45,820 bases of DNA from JAAYZQ01 sp034428935 (GTDB lineage: Bacteria; Chloroflexota; Anaerolineae; JAAYZQ01): NCBI GenBank assembly GCA_034428935.1, contig DAOUHB010000016.1, positions 1-45,820 of the forward strand, given 5' to 3'. Positions 8,439 through 16,225 of the stretch are shown here, piece by piece. Made by a program: the position numbers and the translations under genes. Position 1 is the stretch's first letter. Every line of letters starts with the position of its first letter. A model generated the notes under the pieces. The model worked only from the letters and a program-made list of their open reading frames with translations, was not told the DNA's origin and did not search any database.

Positions 8439-9461
8439 GTGCCGCGATCAAGACCGGTCACCCGAAAAGACGTCGCTGCGCGAGCCGGCGTTTCTGTAGC
8501 CGTGGTCTCTTACGTCGTAAACGATGGTCCCCGCCCCGTCTCGCCCGAAACACGCGCCAAAGTCGAGCAAGCCATCGAAGAGCTGGGTTACTATCCCAAC
8601 GAGCTGGCACGCAGCCTGCGCCGCCAGCAGAGCTTTACCATCGGGCTGCTCATCCCCAACCTGACCAACCCCGTCTATGCCGAAATTGCCCGCAGCATGG
8701 AGGACGTGTGCACGGAGGCGGGCTACCTGGTCTTGCTGTGCGACAGCGCCCGCGATCCGATCCAGGAAAAGCGGTTCGTGGAGATGCTGCGGGCCAAGCA
8801 GGTCGATGGGGTGGTCATGATTCCCTCGACCAACCCCCTGGAGCTGGTCGAGCTGTTGCGGCAGGCGCGCATTCCAACCATCGTGTTGGAACACGATCTG
8901 CCCGACGTGGACTGCATCGCCAACGACGACCACACCGGTGGGCAACTGGCGGTGCAACACCTCCTCGACCTGGGTCATCGCCGCATCGCGCTCATTCGCC
9001 GCGTGCCCTCCAGCGCGCTCAGCTCCGAGCGCTTTGCCGGCTATCGCCAGGCCCTGGAAGAGGCCGACATCGACTTCGATCCGGCCCTCGTGGTCCAGAG
9101 CGAAGCCGGCCCCGCGGCCGGCTGCAAGGCAATGCAGCAACTGCTGGCCCTGCCACAGCGGCCGACGGCGGTCATTACCCACAACGATGTGCTGGCTCTG
9201 GGCGCGCTGCACGCCGCCTGGCAAGCCGGGCTGTCAGTTCCGCGCGAGCTATCTCTGGTGGGCTATGACGACATTCAAAGCTCGGCCTTCCTCGTGCCTC
9301 CCCTCACCACAGTCCAGTTTCCCAAGGAGGGAATGGGGCGCGAGGCAGCAGAGCAGATTCTGCGCCTCGTGCAACAAGAAGGCGGCGCATCACCACAGAC
9401 CAGGCTGCTGCCCGTCAAGCTCGTCGTGCGGGCCTCGACCGCCCCACCACCGGCCGGGTAG
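8439..9461 (+). CDS. LacI-family transcriptional regulator
   Basis: 340 residues: a LacI helix-turn-helix (RKDVAARAGVSVAVVSYVVN) with hinge helix NELARSLRR, then a periplasmic-binding-protein-like sensor (FTIGLLIPNLTNPVYAEIARS, MIPSTNPLELVELL, GYDDIQSSAFLVPPLTTV). The start is taken as GTG at 8439 because AAGGAGG sits 6 nt upstream. The in-frame ATG at 8418 has no Shine-Dalgarno and would add seven residues. It is the first gene of the operon and probably represses it through the boxes at 8373-8412 until a sugar or derivative binds. The effector is unknown. Confidence 0.9.
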   Translation: MPRSRPVTRKDVAARAGVSVAVVSYVVNDGPRPVSPETRAKVEQAIEELGYYPNELARSLRRQQSFTIGLLIPNLTNPVYAEIARSMEDVCTEAGYLVLLCDSARDPIQEKRFVEMLRAKQVDGVVMIPSTNPLELVELLRQARIPTIVLEHDLPDVDCIANDDHTGGQLAVQHLLDLGHRRIALIRRVPSSALSSERFAGYRQALEEADIDFDPALVVQSEAGPAAGCKAMQQLLALPQRPTAVITHNDVLALGALHAAWQAGLSVPRELSLVGYDDIQSSAFLVPPLTTVQFPKEGMGREAAEQILRLVQQEGGASPQTRLLPVKLVVRASTAPPPAG

Positions 9462-9480
9462 CAAGCGAAAGGAGAAACGC

Positions 9481-10755
9481 ATGACCGACGATGGCATCAG
9501 CTCCAGGGAACGGGTCCACCGCGCACTGAGCCACCAGCAGCCCGATCGCACGCCCCTGGACCTGGGGGGCTGCGCGGTGACGGGCATGCACGCCAGCACG
9601 GTCTACAGGCTGCGCCAGGCCCTGTCCCTCGATCCGCCAGGCGCCCCGGTCAAGGTCATCGAGCCATACCAGATGCTGGGCGAGATCGGGCCCGACCTCC
9701 TGAGCCGGCTTGGGGTCGACGTGGTGCCGCTGTTCAGCACCCGCACCATGTTCGGCTTTCACAACCAAGGCTGGAAGCCCTGGACCCTGTTCGACGGCAC
9801 GCCGGTCCTGGTGCCCGAAGGCATGAACACCGATCCCGAGCCCAACGGCGACATCCTGGTCTACCCGCAAGGGGACCGCACGGCCCCGCCGTCGGGGCGC
9901 ATGCCCCATGGCGGCTACTACTTTGACTCTATCATCCGCCAGCCCCCCCTGGACGAGGGGAGCCTCAGGGTCGAGGACAACCTGGAAGAGTTCGGGCCAA
10001 TCTCGGATGCCGAGCTGGAGTGTTTCCGCAGCGAGGCCGAGCGCCTGTACACCACGACCGACAAGGCGATCCTGGGTGATTTTGGCGGCACCAGCTTTGG
10101 CGACATTGCCTTTGTGCCCGGGCCCGCGCTAAAGCACCCCAAAGGAATTCGCGACGTCGAGGAGTGGTACGTCAGCACCGTCAAGCGGCGCCGCCACCTG
10201 TACCAGATCTTTGAACGGCAGTGCGAGATTGGCATTGCCAACCTGGAGCGCATCTACCAGGCCGTCGGCGATCGCATCTCGGTGGCCTTTGTCTCGGGCA
10301 CCGACTTTGGCACCCAGACGGGCCCTTTTCTGTCGGTCAAGACCTATCGCGAGCTGTACCAGCCCTTCCACCGCATGGTCAACGACTGGATTCACGAGCA
10401 CACCGGTTGGAAGACCTTTATCCACACCTGCGGCTCGATCATGCCCCTCATCGAGCACCTGATCGAGGCCGGGTTCGACGTCCTGAACCCCGTGCAATGG
10501 TCGGCGGCCAACATGGACCGCGCCGAGCTGAAGCAGCGCTTTGGCGATCGAGTCACCTTCTGGGGCGGCGGGGTCAATAGCCAGCAGACCCTGCCCTTTG
10601 GCACGCCCGACCAGGTGCGCGCCGAGGCACGCGATAGCATCCGGCTGCTGGGCGCCGGCGGCGGTTACGTCTTTAACACCATCCACAACGTGCAGCCCGG
10701 CGTCCCGGTCGAAAACCTGCTGGCCATGTACGAAGCAGTGAACGAGCAGGCATGA
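9481..10755 (+). CDS. UroD-family (MtaA/CmuA-like) protein in a sugar operon
   Basis: A 424-residue TIM-barrel protein of the uroporphyrinogen-decarboxylase superfamily. The segment FIHTCGSIMPLIEHLIEAGF (about 318-337) carries the His-x-Cys pair that binds zinc in MtaA/MtbA corrinoid:CoM methyltransferases. Near the C-terminus is NTIHNVQPGVPVENLL, typical of this uncharacterised UroD branch. It is unlikely to be the haem enzyme HemE: it is longer, and no haem gene is nearby. It starts 19 nt after the regulator, with AAAGGAG upstream, so it belongs to the sugar operon. Its role there, perhaps C1 or methyl removal from a methylated sugar or inositol derivative, is conjecture. Confidence 0.8.
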   Translation: MTDDGISSRERVHRALSHQQPDRTPLDLGGCAVTGMHASTVYRLRQALSLDPPGAPVKVIEPYQMLGEIGPDLLSRLGVDVVPLFSTRTMFGFHNQGWKPWTLFDGTPVLVPEGMNTDPEPNGDILVYPQGDRTAPPSGRMPHGGYYFDSIIRQPPLDEGSLRVEDNLEEFGPISDAELECFRSEAERLYTTTDKAILGDFGGTSFGDIAFVPGPALKHPKGIRDVEEWYVSTVKRRRHLYQIFERQCEIGIANLERIYQAVGDRISVAFVSGTDFGTQTGPFLSVKTYRELYQPFHRMVNDWIHEHTGWKTFIHTCGSIMPLIEHLIEAGFDVLNPVQWSAANMDRAELKQRFGDRVTFWGGGVNSQQTLPFGTPDQVRAEARDSIRLLGAGGGYVFNTIHNVQPGVPVENLLAMYEAVNEQA

Positions 10756-10980
10756 GTGCCTGACAAGCATCATTCCCGCACGGCGGGGAAGAGGTTGCCC
10801 TTTTGGGCCGTTCACGGAAGGGCCTGTCGTGAGGGCGGCAGTCCACGGCATGGCCGCGCGGCTTGCCTTGACCCGCAAACTCGCACAGGAGGAGGTGTCT
10901 GGGGCAGAGAGGCACGTACAAGGTCGTATGTCGGTCAGGGAGCGTGATTCGAACCATATCCAATGGAGGAAAGGAAAGAA

Positions 10981-12066
10981 ATGAACAGCTCGAAAGTCGT
11001 GTATGCATTGCTGGCAATTCTGTTGATCGTCGTGGTCGTAGGCTGTGGTCCCACGCCCGCCCCGGCGGCCGAGCCCGCGACGGAAGGGGGCGCACAGAGC
11101 GCGGCGCCGGCCGCCGAGGCCAAGTACCACTTTGTCATGGTCTCTCACATTGGGTCGAGCGACCCGAACATGCTGTGGCTCACGTATGCCATCGAAGACT
11201 TTGAGCGGCGTTATCCCGAAGTCACCATCGACTATGTCGCAACGGATCAGTTCAGCGTCGAGAACCTCGTCTCCCTGCTGCGCCAGACCATCGCCACCCA
11301 GCCAGACGGCATCGCCATCCCCATCGTGTCTGGCGAGGCCCAGGCGCCGGTGCTCCAGGAGGCCATCGCCGGGGGCATCCCGGTTGTGGCGGTCAACACC
11401 ATCCCCGACGGCGAGCCAACGGTGTCGTACCTGACGTACGTGGGCGGCGACCTGTACCAGGATGGCGTTGTCCTGGCGCAGGCCATCATCGACGCCGCGG
11501 CAGAAGGCAAGGTGCCGCAGCCCACGCAGGCGGTGTGCGCCAACCCCGACATCGGCCACCAGGGCCTGGTTGCGCGCTGCAACGGTTTTAACGACACCAT
11601 GGCCGCCATCGGCGTGCAGTCCGAAATGCTCGACATCTCCAGCGATCCGGCGCGCCAGTCCAGCATCATGCAGTCCTACCTCGTCGGCAACCCCAACGTC
11701 AACGCCATCTTTTCCACCACGGCGCGCACCGGCCCGACGGTGTATGCCGCCGCCAAGGAGCTGGACCTGGCACCCGACGTTGACATGGAAGGCGTGACCA
11801 TCGTCAGCACGGACGAAAGCCCGGTCTCTCTGGAAGGGATCAAGGCTGGCAAGATCCTGGCGACCCACAGCCAGGGCTTCTACCTGCAGGGGTTCACACC
11901 CTTCGAGATCCTCTACTGGAACCTCGAGCTGGGTTACGATCCGACCACGGACCTGCTTTCCGGCCCAATCCTTATCGACGGCAGCAACGTCGACAGTTGG
12001 ATCCCTCTGACCCGCAACGCCTTTGGCGATCAATACGATACCCTGGCGCAGGGCGCCTGGGACTAG
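10981..12066 (+). CDS. Sugar ABC transporter substrate-binding lipoprotein
   Basis: 361 residues. A type II signal peptide ends in the lipobox VVVGC, so Cys is the lipid anchor, and an Ala/Pro/Glu-rich linker follows. The body is a periplasmic-binding-protein type 1 (ribose/xylose-like) fold: YHFVMVSHIGSSDPNMLWL as first strand, QPDGIAIPIVSGEA, GGIPVVAVNTIPDGE and GNPNVNAIFSTTARTGPT. The start at 10981 has GGAGGAAAGGA upstream; an in-frame ATG 18 nt earlier overlaps that site and was rejected. The 225 nt before it hold no gene or clear promoter, so transcription probably continues from 8345. It delivers the substrate to the two permeases downstream. Confidence 0.92.
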   Translation: MNSSKVVYALLAILLIVVVVGCGPTPAPAAEPATEGGAQSAAPAAEAKYHFVMVSHIGSSDPNMLWLTYAIEDFERRYPEVTIDYVATDQFSVENLVSLLRQTIATQPDGIAIPIVSGEAQAPVLQEAIAGGIPVVAVNTIPDGEPTVSYLTYVGGDLYQDGVVLAQAIIDAAAEGKVPQPTQAVCANPDIGHQGLVARCNGFNDTMAAIGVQSEMLDISSDPARQSSIMQSYLVGNPNVNAIFSTTARTGPTVYAAAKELDLAPDVDMEGVTIVSTDESPVSLEGIKAGKILATHSQGFYLQGFTPFEILYWNLELGYDPTTDLLSGPILIDGSNVDSWIPLTRNAFGDQYDTLAQGAWD

Positions 12067-12078
12067 CTAGACTGACAG

Positions 12079-12114
12079 ACGGCTCCCCTCCTTCTTGCGA
12101 GGGAGGGGAGCCGT
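12079..12114 (+). promoter_or_regulatory. Strong intercistronic hairpin
   Basis: ACGGCTCCCCTCC (12079-12091) pairs perfectly with GGAGGGGAGCCGT (12102-12114), and the stem can extend to about 16 bp with a TTGC loop. It begins 12 nt after the binding-protein stop and has no T-tract. In transporter operons such stems stabilise the upstream message or attenuate expression of the membrane genes. Confidence 0.7.
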
Positions 12115-12148
12115 GCCAACCATGCCAGATCGGAAAGGAGCATGGGGT

Positions 12149-13123
12149 ATGGCAAGATTGCGGAGATTCTTCAAGCGAACCGAAGCGACGATCTTGATCA
12201 GCAGCGTTGCCCTGTTCGTTCTTTTTGCCATCATTGATAGGCAGGGGTGGTTCAACTTTTTCACGGTGCGCAACGTCACGCGCTACATCGCCTTTCTCGG
12301 GCTGGCGACTATTGGGCAGACGCTGCTCATCCTCGCCAAAGAGATCGATCTATCGGTGGGGTCTGTCTACGGCCTCGTCGGCGTGGCTTTCGTCAGCTTT
12401 CAGCCGTTTCTGGGCGTCCCTCTGTCCTTCGGCGTCAGCCTCATCCTGGCCGCTGCCGTCGGGCTGCTGAATGCGGCCCTCGTGCTCAAGGGCAAGCTGC
12501 CGTCAATGCTCGTCACCCTGGGGGCGCTGTTTTTCTACAGGGGCGTCATTTATGTCACCACTGGGGGCACGGTGCGCTCCTTTACCGCCGAGACCGAGAG
12601 TCACTGGCTCGTCCAGTTGTTTGGCGGCAACTGGTTGTTCGGCCTGGAAAATGGCTTCTGGTGGTTCCTCGTCGCCGTGGCATTTTTCACCTACATCCTA
12701 TTTCGAAGGCCGTATGGCAATCAACTGCTTGCCATTGGCGGCCACGCCGAAAGCGCCGAGTCGAGGGGCGTCCACGTCGAGAAGACCAAGGCCATCGCCT
12801 TTGTCCTGTCCTCGGTATTGGCCGGCCTGGCAGGCCTGGTGACCCTGGCCCACGAACCACGCACCAACGTCACCATCGGGCAAGACATGGAGATGGAGAC
12901 GATCGCCGCTGCCGTCATTGGCGGCGTATTGCTGACGGGAGGCCGGGGCTCTATCCTGGGCGCGGCCCTCGGCGTGTTTTTCCTGACCGCCGTCCGTTCC
13001 GAGCTGATCACCATGGGGGCGCCGTCCAGTTGGTATACGGCCTTTGTTGGCCTCTTGCTCGTGGTCGCCGCCGTGGTCATCACCGCCATCCAGAGGCGGG
13101 TCGTCGCCCAGCCCAGCCGATAG
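12149..13123 (+). CDS. Sugar ABC transporter permease (RbsC-like), first
   Basis: A 324-residue polytopic membrane protein with about eight to ten helices. It has the RbsC-family signature LLAIGGHAESAESRGVHVEKTKAIAFVLSS in the cytoplasmic coupling loop region and GGVLLTGGRGSILGAALGVF near the end. EIDLSVGSVYGLVGV (about 70-84) is a hallmark of ribose/xylose permeases. The ATG at 12149 has AAAGGAG 8 nt upstream; longer in-frame starts would run into the intercistronic hairpin region. It pairs with the ATPase and the second permease downstream. Confidence 0.9.
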   Translation: MARLRRFFKRTEATILISSVALFVLFAIIDRQGWFNFFTVRNVTRYIAFLGLATIGQTLLILAKEIDLSVGSVYGLVGVAFVSFQPFLGVPLSFGVSLILAAAVGLLNAALVLKGKLPSMLVTLGALFFYRGVIYVTTGGTVRSFTAETESHWLVQLFGGNWLFGLENGFWWFLVAVAFFTYILFRRPYGNQLLAIGGHAESAESRGVHVEKTKAIAFVLSSVLAGLAGLVTLAHEPRTNVTIGQDMEMETIAAAVIGGVLLTGGRGSILGAALGVFFLTAVRSELITMGAPSSWYTAFVGLLLVVAAVVITAIQRRVVAQPSR

Positions 13124-13153
13124 GACCGCCAAGAACAGGCAGAGGAGCAAGTA

Positions 13154-13927
13154 ATGAATAATGCGACCCATCCGCTGGTCGAGATGAAAAACATCAATCT
13201 CTACTTCGGAACGTTCCAGGCTCTGCACGACGTTAGCGTCGACTTTGACCAGGGCGAACTGGTGGGACTGGTGGGTGACAACGGGGCCGGGAAGACAACG
13301 CTCATTCGCATCCTGTGCGGCATGTACGAGCCAACTTCCGGCGAGGTGTATTTTGACGGCAAGCAAATCACGCGCTTTCATCCCAAGCTGGCCATCGACC
13401 TGGGTATCGAGACCATTCAGCAGACGGTCGGCCTGTGCGGGAACCTCTCGGTTGCGCGCAACTACTATCTCGGCCGCGAGCCCATGCGCCGCTTTGCAGG
13501 GCTGATTCCCATCCTTGATTTCGGGCGGATGCGAGAGGCGAGCAACCGCGTCATCAAGAACTTTGGGTTGCGCAGCACGGTCAACGTCGACGACGAGATA
13601 TCGTTGCTGTCGGGCGGCGAAGCGCAGTCGTTCAAGATCGGTCGCGCCGTGGACTTTCGCAACCGCGTGATCATCATGGACGAGCCGACCAACCACCTGT
13701 CGGTGCGCGAACGGAGCCACGTCAACGAGCTTGCCCTCCAGCTCCGGGATCAGGGACTGCTGGTCATCTATATCACCCACGACATCTTTCAGGTACACCG
13801 CCTGGCCGATCGCATCGTCATCCTGGAAAACGGGTACAAGGTCGCCGACGTTCTCAAGAAGGACATGTCGGCCGAAGAACTGGAGCAGGTGATTCGCGAC
13901 GGCAGCCATCCACTGAGAGAAGGGTAA
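13154..13927 (+). CDS. Sugar ABC transporter ATPase, single-domain
   Basis: 257 residues with one nucleotide-binding domain. Walker A is GDNGAGKTT (about 41-49), the Q-loop lies near QQTVGLCGN, the signature is LSGGEAQSF, Walker B is VIIMDEPTNHL, and the switch His is in YITHDIFQ. Most RbsA/XylG ATPases are about 500 residues with two domains, so this one must act as a homodimer. The signature deviates slightly (EAQ instead of QQQ/MQQ). GAGGAGCAAGTA precedes the ATG. The stop is 4 nt before the second permease, indicating translational coupling. Confidence 0.92.
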   Translation: MNNATHPLVEMKNINLYFGTFQALHDVSVDFDQGELVGLVGDNGAGKTTLIRILCGMYEPTSGEVYFDGKQITRFHPKLAIDLGIETIQQTVGLCGNLSVARNYYLGREPMRRFAGLIPILDFGRMREASNRVIKNFGLRSTVNVDDEISLLSGGEAQSFKIGRAVDFRNRVIIMDEPTNHLSVRERSHVNELALQLRDQGLLVIYITHDIFQVHRLADRIVILENGYKVADVLKKDMSAEELEQVIRDGSHPLREG

Positions 13928-13931
13928 GGAA

Positions 13932-14957
13932 ATGAGAAAAGCGCTTGCTCTTCTCGCCAAGCGATCGGAGATCGGCGTCGCCGCCATCTCGCTGCTGGTG
14001 GTCCTGATCTTTACCGCCACCTCGGGCGGCATCTGGCTGTCAAGAATCAACATGGTGGAGGTGCTGAGAGTGACCTCCGTCCTGGGCATCATGGCCCTGG
14101 GCGAGGCCTTTGTCATCACCAGCGGCGAGATCGACATCTCCCTTGGCTCGGTCTTTGGCGTCGCCGGCATGGTCTTTCTGGCGCTGGCCTCGCAACTGCC
14201 GGCCCCTCTGGCCGCTTTGATCGCCCTGTCGGCGGGAGCGCTCATCGGCGCAGTGAACGGCTACGTCGTCGCCTACCTGCACATCCCATCCCTCGTCGTC
14301 ACCCTTGGGTCCTCGTTCATGTTTCGGGGCCTGATCTATGCCGTGCTCGAGAAGACCTTTGCCTTCTCGACGACCGCGGCAATGCGGGCCGATCCGTTGT
14401 ACCGCCTCTTTGGAGACGGCCGTGTACTGGGCATAAACAACGCCCTGCTGTGGGCCCTGGGCCTGCTGCTTGTCCTAAGTTACGTCCTCTATTTGTCACC
14501 CTTTGGCAACCGGCTGCTGGCCGTTGGAGGCGATGAGCTAAGCGCCCACTCGCGCGGCGTGCGCACGCGCAAGGTCAAGTGGACTGTCTTTGTCATCGCG
14601 GGCCTTCTCGCCGGCCTGGCAGGCATCCTCGAGGCGTCAAACCTCGGTTTCGTAGACGGCAGTTTCGGTCGCCAGCGCGAGCTGCAGGCCATCGCCGCGG
14701 CGGTCCTGGGCGGCTGTGTCCTGACGGGTGGCCGCAGCTCTCTCATCGGCACGGTCCTGGGCGCCTTTATCTTGTCGGGCATTCAGAGCTATCTGGTCAT
14801 CAAGGCCATCCAGCCCCAATGGTTCATCCTGCTCATGGGGCTGATCATCGTGCTCGTCAGCCTGTCCAATCGCGGCCTGGTCGAGGCGCTGACCTGGCAG
14901 CGGCGGGCACACACCACGCCCGCTGCCGAAGGAAAGCTGGCGGCCGACGGGGGATAG
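13932..14957 (+). CDS. Sugar ABC transporter permease (RbsC-like), second
   Basis: 341 residues, polytopic, with the same family marks as the first permease: EIDISLGSVFGVAGM (about 61-75), LLAVGGDELSAHSRGVRTRKVKW and LGGCVLTGGRSSLIGTVLGAF. The two permeases are clear paralogues but diverged, consistent with a heterodimeric channel. The ATG is 4 nt after the ATPase stop, with AAGGAA immediately upstream. The hydrophilic C-terminal tail (about 25 residues) differs from that of permease 1. Confidence 0.9.
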   Translation: MRKALALLAKRSEIGVAAISLLVVLIFTATSGGIWLSRINMVEVLRVTSVLGIMALGEAFVITSGEIDISLGSVFGVAGMVFLALASQLPAPLAALIALSAGALIGAVNGYVVAYLHIPSLVVTLGSSFMFRGLIYAVLEKTFAFSTTAAMRADPLYRLFGDGRVLGINNALLWALGLLLVLSYVLYLSPFGNRLLAVGGDELSAHSRGVRTRKVKWTVFVIAGLLAGLAGILEASNLGFVDGSFGRQRELQAIAAAVLGGCVLTGGRSSLIGTVLGAFILSGIQSYLVIKAIQPQWFILLMGLIIVLVSLSNRGLVEALTWQRRAHTTPAAEGKLAADGG

Positions 14958-15052
14958 GCCGGCGTGGCCGGCGGGCGCCTGGCGGCCACCGCGAGCCGCC
15001 CCGACACCGGCCCGCCAACGCAATCCAGATTCGACATCCGGAGGAAAGCAAC

Positions 15053-15892
15053 ATGCTGTTAGGAATCAATGGCGCAACGACCATGAAGGCGACGCTGCCC
15101 GAGGACATTTCCGCCGCGGCCAGCGCCGGATTCAAGGGACTGGAGATCTGGGCGGCCAAGATGGACGCCTACCTGGCCGAGGAGGGCAACTCGCCCGAGA
15201 CCCTGGCCGGCCTGTTCAAGGCGGCCGGCGTCGGCCCGGTAAGCATCAACTCTATCGAGTTCATCACGTTCCGGCCGCCGGAGGACTACGAGGCCATCCG
15301 CGAGCGCTGCCGGGCCCTGTGCCAGCTGGGCGAGACCCTGGGCGTCGGCAAGATCGTCGTCGTGCCCAGCCCCACGCCCGAAGGGGCCACGTGGGGGCAG
15401 ATCAAGGCCGAATCGGTGCGCGTCCTGCGCGACCTGTCGGACGTGGCGGCGCCCTACGGCACGCGGCTGGCCTTCGAGTTCCTGGGCTTTGGCTGGTGCT
15501 CGGTGCGCACCCTTGAACAGGCCTGGGAGATCGTGCGCGAGACGGACCGGGACAACATCGGGCTGGTGCTCGACACCTGCCACTTTTTCGCCGGCGGCTC
15601 GTCGGTGGCGACCATCGCCAGCGTGGACCCGGACAAACTGTTTATCTTTCACATCAACGACGTCGAAGAGCGGCCCAAGGAGACCATCGAGGATGCCCAC
15701 CGGCTGCTGCCCGGCGAGGGCGTTATCCCCCTGGACGGTATCCTGGCGGCGGTGAAGGCGACCGGCTTTGATGGCCTGTGCTCCATCGAGCTGTTCCGGC
15801 CCGCCTATTGGGAGCGCGACCCGGCAGAGCTCGCCGCCGCCGCTCGCGCAGCAACCCTGAAGGTCGCCGGCCGCTATTTCCAGATCCAATAG
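15053..15892 (+). CDS. Xylose-isomerase-like TIM-barrel sugar isomerase/epimerase
   Basis: 279 residues of the AP-endonuclease-2/IolE-IolI-like TIM barrel. Metal-site residues expected in this family are visible: Glu in LAFEFLGF, Asp and His in LDTCHFF, His in IFHINDVE and Glu in CSIELFRP. Members isomerise or epimerise keto-sugars, or act on inositol intermediates, with a divalent metal. The ATG follows GGAGGAAAGCAAC. As the last gene of the LacI-ABC operon, it probably does the first step on the imported substrate, together with the UroD-like protein. The exact reaction is unknown. Confidence 0.85.
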   Translation: MLLGINGATTMKATLPEDISAAASAGFKGLEIWAAKMDAYLAEEGNSPETLAGLFKAAGVGPVSINSIEFITFRPPEDYEAIRERCRALCQLGETLGVGKIVVVPSPTPEGATWGQIKAESVRVLRDLSDVAAPYGTRLAFEFLGFGWCSVRTLEQAWEIVRETDRDNIGLVLDTCHFFAGGSSVATIASVDPDKLFIFHINDVEERPKETIEDAHRLLPGEGVIPLDGILAAVKATGFDGLCSIELFRPAYWERDPAELAAAARAATLKVAGRYFQIQ

Positions 15893-15910
15893 CCCCACCG
15901 GGGCTGCGTC

Positions 15911-15954
15911 CCGGCGTTCGTAGTACGCGCAACATCGCGCACTACGAACGCCGG
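15911..15954. repeat. GTTCGTAGT palindrome, second copy
   Basis: CCGGCGTTCGTAGT (15911-15924) is matched by ACTACGAACGCCGG (15941-15954), around an inner GCGC/GCGC stem. The arms share GTTCGTAGT with the repeat at 543-626. It starts 18 nt after the isomerase stop and may also stop transcription, though no T-tract follows. Confidence 0.7.
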
Positions 15955-16047
15955 GGCCCGAGTTACGCGGCCACCCCCTGGAGTGCCCGGCGGGCCACAG
16001 CTCGCCGGCCTGCCCCCCCCGCAGTGCAGCAATGCCGCCGGGCCGAT

Positions 16048-16076
16048 TTGACCCGCCCCTGGCTCCCTGGTATAAT
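16048..16076 (+). promoter_or_regulatory. Promoter for the desulfurase-DUF3343 pair
   Basis: TTGACC (16048-16053), a 17-bp spacer and TATAAT (16071-16076). The predicted start near 16083 leaves a 5' leader of about 140 nt before the desulfurase ATG. The 333-nt gap between genes here holds this promoter, the palindrome before it, and a structured leader with a short open frame. Confidence 0.75.
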
Positions 16077-16081
16077 AAGTT

Positions 16082-16123
16082 GTCGGCATGATTGTATAAC
16101 GTCAAGTTATATTACTTGCCGAC
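16082..16123 (+). promoter_or_regulatory. Nested stem-loop in the desulfurase leader
   Basis: GTCGGCA (16082-16088) pairs with TGCCGAC (16117-16123), and inside it TATAAC (16095-16100) pairs with GTTATA (16106-16111). The structure would begin at the very 5' end of the transcript. It could be an operator in DNA or an RNA element. It matches no riboswitch class that I recognise. Confidence 0.5.
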
Positions 16124-16163
16124 CACGTCGCATCCCGGGCATAGGAGCCGAGGAGGAAGAGTC

Positions 16164-16217
16164 ATGTCGGAAAAGATTGGCCGTGCTTTGACCCCACGCG
16201 GGGCTTCCCGCCGCTGA
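16164..16217 (+). CDS. Possible 17-aa leader peptide upstream of the desulfurase
   Basis: ATG at 16164 is preceded by GAGGAGGAAGAGTC, one of the better ribosome sites in the window, and codes for 17 residues (MSEKIGRALTPRGASRR) ending in TGA. The desulfurase ATG lies 8 nt after this stop and itself lacks a strong Shine-Dalgarno, so reinitiation is possible. It may be a true leader peptide or an accident of sequence. No homologue is recognised. Confidence 0.35.
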   Translation: MSEKIGRALTPRGASRR

Positions 16218-16225
16218 ACAAGATC

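Noticed and set aside
9481..10755. Haem biosynthesis enzyme HemE
   Set aside because: The protein has the HxC zinc pair of the methyltransferase-like branch, is longer than HemE, and lies in a sugar operon.
10129..12033. Open frame of 634 codons on the minus strand
   Set aside because: It runs antisense across the UroD-like and binding-protein genes and the gap between them, with no motifs.
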